A stretch of DNA of 64,000 nucleotides, from NCBI RefSeq assembly GCF_040712315.1, contig NC_134013.1:16217001-16281000 (forward strand), given 5' to 3'. The notes under the pieces are model-generated. The model was given only the letters and a program-made list of their open reading frames with translations. It was not told the origin of the DNA and made no database searches. Numbering within the stretch: the first letter of the stretch is position 1; every line of letters starts with the position of its first letter. Positions 60,469 through 64,000 of the stretch are shown one piece after another. Both the position numbers and the translations under genes were made by a program. The DNA comes from Castanea sativa (Eukaryota > Streptophyta > Magnoliopsida > Fagales > Fagaceae).

Positions 60469-61331
60469 ATGGAATTGGTTATGTTTTTAAAAAAGAATGT
60501 AGACGTATTTGCATGGGATCCCTATGAAGCCCCGAGGGTTGATCCAAGTTTCATTTGCCATTATTTGAACATCAATCCTACCGTTGTTTCGAGGAGACAA
60601 CCACCTCGGGGTTCGTCTAAGGAGCATGCCGAGGCCGTCAAGGAAGAGGTGCTCAAGCTCAAAAGGGCCGGGGCAATCAAAGAAGTTTTTTATCCGGAGT
60701 GGTTGATGCACACAGTGGTGGTGAAGAAGAAGAATGGGAAGTGGAGAGTGTGTGTGGACTTCATAGACCTGAACAAGGCTTGCCCTAAATATTCATTTGC
60801 AATGCCTCGTATAGATCAGTTGGTGGATGCTACAGTTGGACATCCTCGGGTGAGTTTTTTGGATGTTTTCCAAGCTATCACCAAATACCTTTGGCACTGG
60901 ATGATCAGGAAAAGACAACCTTCATTACTCCTACGGGGAATTATCATTATAAGGTGATGCCATTTGGTTTAAAAAACGCAGGGGTTACCTATCAAAGGAT
61001 GATGACCAGGATGTTTGAGCCGCAGCTGGGAAAGACTATTGAAGTGTATGTGGATGATATAGTGGTGAAAAGCAAGATGGTGCCTATGCATGTGAAAGAT
61101 TTGGATGACACCTTTCAAACGCTCAGGAAGTACAAATTGCGCCTTAATGCCTCTAAATGCTCTTTCGGTGTAGGCTCTGGTAAATTCCTAGGCTACATGG
61201 TGACTCATAGAGGAATAGAAGTAAATCCGGCACAAGTCAGGGCAATCAACAGCTTACAACCACCTCGGAATCCAAAGGAAGTTCAGAAGTTGACTGGGAT
61301 GACTGCTGCTCTCAACAGGTTTATCTCTTGA
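60469..61331 (+). pseudogene. Reverse transcriptase of the Tat-type element, frameshifted
   Basis: Two overlapping frames together carry the RT: VVKKKNGKWRVCVDFIDLNK in the first, FGLKNAGVTYQRMM and the catalytic YVDDIVVKSK in the second. The shift is near 60890-60950. The first Asp motif reads FLDVFQA where FLDAFSGY is usual. It stops at TGA 61329. Confidence 0.9.
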
Positions 61332-61361
61332 TCCGCTGATAGGTGTAGACCTTTCTTCCAG

Positions 61362-62300
61362 TTGCTGAATAAGTGGAAGGGATTCGAATGGACCAAGGAG
61401 TGTGCCTTAGCTTTCCAACAACTTAAAGAATACCTTTCTCGACCACCCATCATGTCTCAGCCAGAGGTAGATGAAATCCTGTTTGCGTATATAGCTGTGG
61501 CCATTCACGCCGTCAGTTTGGTTCTAATACGGGACAATAGTGGTATACAGAGACCAGTTTACTACGTGAGTAAATCTCTGCATGAAGCTGATGTGCATTA
61601 TTTGTCATTGGAGAAAGCGAGTATGGCCATAGTGCATGCTATGCGTAAGCTTCCTCACTATTTTCAATCCCACACAGTTGTTGTTTTAACTCAGCTCCCT
61701 CTTAAGTTGGTATTGCGAAGTGCTGATTACTTGAGGAGAGTAGCTAAATGGGGAACTATCTTAGGGGCTTTTGATATTAAATATATGCCTCACACCTTTG
61801 TCAAGGGCCAGGTCCTCGCTGATTTGGTGGCAGAATTCGCTGAACCTTCATTAGAAGAAAGTGCAAAGGGATTGCACTTGGATGAAAAATTAGTTGGTGT
61901 GATCTCGTGCAAGAACTCTGTGACATGGAAGGTATATGTTGATGGGGCGGCGAATCAAAGAGGATCAGGTGTGGGACTAGTTCTTGTGTCTTCAGAGGGG
62001 CTTACGTTTGAGAAGTCGCTGAGATTAGGATTCTTGGCTACCAACAATGAGGCGGAATATGAGGCTTTACTAGTCAGAATGGATATGGTTCAGAAAATGG
62101 GGGGAAAATCAATCCAAATATTCTCGGATTCTCAATTAGTCGTGGGCCAAGTGGTAGGGACATTGGAGGCTAGAGGTCTAAGAATGCAAGAATATTTGAC
62201 TCGGGTCAGGTGTTTACAATCCAAACTTGACTCTTTTACCTTGATGCATATATCTAGGAGTGGAAACACACATGCTGATTCATTAGCCACACTTGCAACA
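61362..62300 (+). pseudogene. Two RNase H modules of the Tat-type element
   Basis: The first, retroviral-type module shows RPVYYVSKSLHEADVHYLSL. The second begins WKVYVDGAANQRGSGVGLVL and has NNEAEYEALL, IFSDSQLVVGQV and HADSLATLA, the D-E-D-D set of the archaeal/RVT_3-type RNase H. It shares one open frame with the integrase N-terminus. Confidence 0.88.
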
Positions 62301-62519
62301 TCTTCGGCTCAAGGTTTGCCCCGAGTCATTCTTGTTGAAGATTTGTTGAAACCTACTCGGACGGCTGTAGATGCCGTCCATATTCATCAAGTTAGGTTCG
62401 AACCTAGTTGGATGGACCCCATAGTAGCCTTTCTTAAGAGCGACGTCCTGCCCGAGGAGAGATCTGAAGCAAATAAAGTTCGCAGAAAGGCACCTCGATT
62501 CTGGTTGTTCGAGGATCAA

Positions 62520-63200
62520 AAGCTGTACAAACGCTCATTTTCTAGGCCATACTTGTTGTGTATACACCCTGAAGCAACGGAGTCACTTTTGGAGGAATTG
62601 CACGAAGGGATTTGTGGAAGTCATACGGGAGGAAAGTCTTTAGCTCACAGAGCTCTTACCCAGGGGTATTGGTGGCCCAATATGCAGAGAGAGGCCCAGG
62701 ACTATGCGAAAAAATGTAACCAATGCCAGAGATTTGCTCCTAACATTCATCAGCCTGGTGGTGTACTTAACCTTTTGTCTAGTCCCTGGTTGTTCGCTTA
62801 ATGGGGATTGGATATTGTAGGGCATTTTTCAAAGGCTGTAGGAAATAAAAGGTGGTTGCTCATAGGGACTGATTATTTTACCAAGTGGGTTAAAACTGAG
62901 CCTTTGTTAAACATTAGAGACGTGGATGCAAAGAAGTTTGTTTGGAAGAACATTGTCACTAGGTTCGGAATACCCCACACTCTTATTTCAGACAATGGTC
63001 TGCAGTTTGATAGTAAGGCCTTCAGAAAATATTGTAGTGACCTAAGCATCACGAATAGATATTCCATTCCAATTTATCCACAGGGGAATGGGCAAGTCGA
63101 GGCAGTTAATAAAGTTGTCGTAAGTGGACTCAAGAAGAGGCTGGATGATGCAAAGGGAAGATGGGTGGAAGAATTGCCACATGTTCTGTGGACATATTGA
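62520..63200 (+). pseudogene. Integrase of the Tat-type element
   Basis: The zinc-binding H-x-H-C-x-x-C module is present (HEGICGSHTGG ... CNQCQRF), then a TAA at about 62799. The catalytic core follows in another frame: GTDYFTKWVK holds the first Asp and ISDNGLQF the second, and GNGQVEAVNK holds the Glu. TGA at 63198. Decayed C-terminal sequence continues to about 63650. Confidence 0.88.
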
Positions 63201-63703
63201 ACTACACCACGAAGATCCACCGAAGAGACGCCATTCTCCATGACTTATGGAGCCGAGGCCATGATCCCTTTGGAAACTAGGTTTCCGACGTTGAGAACGA
63301 GCTTTTTCATCCTAAGTAATAACAACAGTTTACTAGAGAAAAACCTAGACCTAATTGAGGAACGACGAGAGACCGTCATGGTTCAGCTAGCTTATTATTA
63401 GCATAAGTTCAAACAGGGGTATGATGCTCATGTTTAGTTAAGGCCACTTGCACCTGGAGACTTGGTCTTAAGGAAAGTCTTGGGTACCGCCAAGAACCCA
63501 ACATGAGGAAAGCTATGACCTACCTGGGAAGGGCCCTATCGTATCACCTCTGTAGCAGGCATAGGGGCATATTATCTAGTGGACTTAGATGAAAAAGTTG
63601 TACAACGTCTTTGAAATGTAAATAGCCTACGAAGGTATTACTATTAATGAAAGACACTTTTTTCCATTTTTGTCCTATTGTTATTGTGTTGCGATTGGTT
63701 ATT

Positions 63704-64000
63704 ATTTTTCTAAGTATCAAACAGAAACTTGGTCATGTTTAGCTCCTCGGACCACATACCTCGTGGAAATTGATATATTATTAATTGTTAAACAGAACAT
63801 TAATTACGTCTGATCCTCGGATCATCTACTTTGGGAAAATTAACATTTCAGTTCATTTTTCTAAGTATCAAACAGAAACTTGGTCATGCTTGGCTTCTTG
63901 GACCATATACCTCGTGGAAATTGATATATTATTAAGTGTTAAACAGAATCTTAGTTACGTCTGATCCTCGGATCATCTACTTAGGGAAAATTAACATTTC
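63704..64000 (+). repeat. 151-bp tandem repeat at the right edge
   Basis: The unit starting TTTTTCTAAGTATCAAACAG at about 63704 repeats with a 151-bp shift at about 63855, at high identity (GGATCATCTACTT, ATACCTCGTGGAAATTGATA in both). The second copy runs to the window end, so copy number is unknown. Confidence 0.85.

Larger units (their letters stand above)
57497..64000 (+). mobile_element. Decayed Ty3/gypsy (Tat-type) LTR retrotransposon, running off the right edge
   Basis: 5' LTR (57497-58270), primer site, gag, protease, RT, RNase H, second RNase H and integrase follow in gypsy order on the plus strand. Coding is cut by many stops (around 58694, 59425, 59527, 60331, 60436, 61329, 62799 and 63198) and a frameshift near 60890-60950, so it is a fossil. 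The extra RNase H-like module after the retroviral one marks the Tat/Ogre branch. The 3' LTR is not reached; the last 300 bases are a tandem repeat that usually precedes it. Confidence 0.9.

Overview
This window is nuclear DNA from a flowering plant. Genes have many small GT-AG introns, spacers are AT-rich, photosynthesis genes are nuclear with transit-peptide-like leaders, and the spacers carry plant-type Ty3/gypsy, copia/TRIM, L1-type LINE, hAT and MITE debris. The proteins read like a rosid eudicot. The repeat style resembles woody Fagales (oak, chestnut or walnut group), but that is an impression, not a demonstration.

Six host genes are supported. From left to right they are: (1) the alpha (regulatory) subunit of pyrophosphate-dependent phosphofructokinase, minus strand, 17 exons read, with its 3' end beyond the left edge; (2) bZIP60, the ER-anchored transcription factor of the unfolded protein response, minus strand, three exons, with both IRE1 cleavage stem-loops intact; (3) U2AF35, the small U2 auxiliary factor subunit, minus strand, one coding exon; (4) BUBR1/Mad3-type spindle checkpoint protein, minus strand, 11 exons; (5) CP12-3-like Calvin cycle linker protein, plus strand, one exon; (6) LHCB7-type chlorophyll a/b-binding protein, plus strand, six exons. 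From memory of Arabidopsis, genes 1, 5 and 6 correspond to three consecutive loci (At1g76550-76570), so the window looks like that block with three other genes between.

About 43.4-64 kb has no intact host gene. It holds LINE RNase H remnants, a complete 2.9 kb gag-only Ty3/gypsy element (48163-51038, two LTRs, 5-bp target duplication, nine-copy internal tandem array), about 6 kb of AT-rich spacer, and a decayed Tat-type gypsy element (57497 to the right edge) with LTR, primer site, gag, protease, RT, two RNase H domains and integrase, all broken by stops and frameshifts.

Other visible structure includes two related hAT-like elements (one with a perfect 8-bp target duplication), a nested LTR/hAT/MITE composite at 28.1-31.3 kb, a TRIM-like element in LHCB7 intron 2, a roughly 0.3 kb tandem duplication in LHCB7 intron 5, four copies of one MITE family, and a series of poly(A) insertions only about 20-35 bp long flanked by 8-17 bp duplications. 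I see no tRNA, rRNA or CRISPR, and no wholly unknown gene system. The strongest functional signal is the IRE1 unconventional intron of bZIP60.
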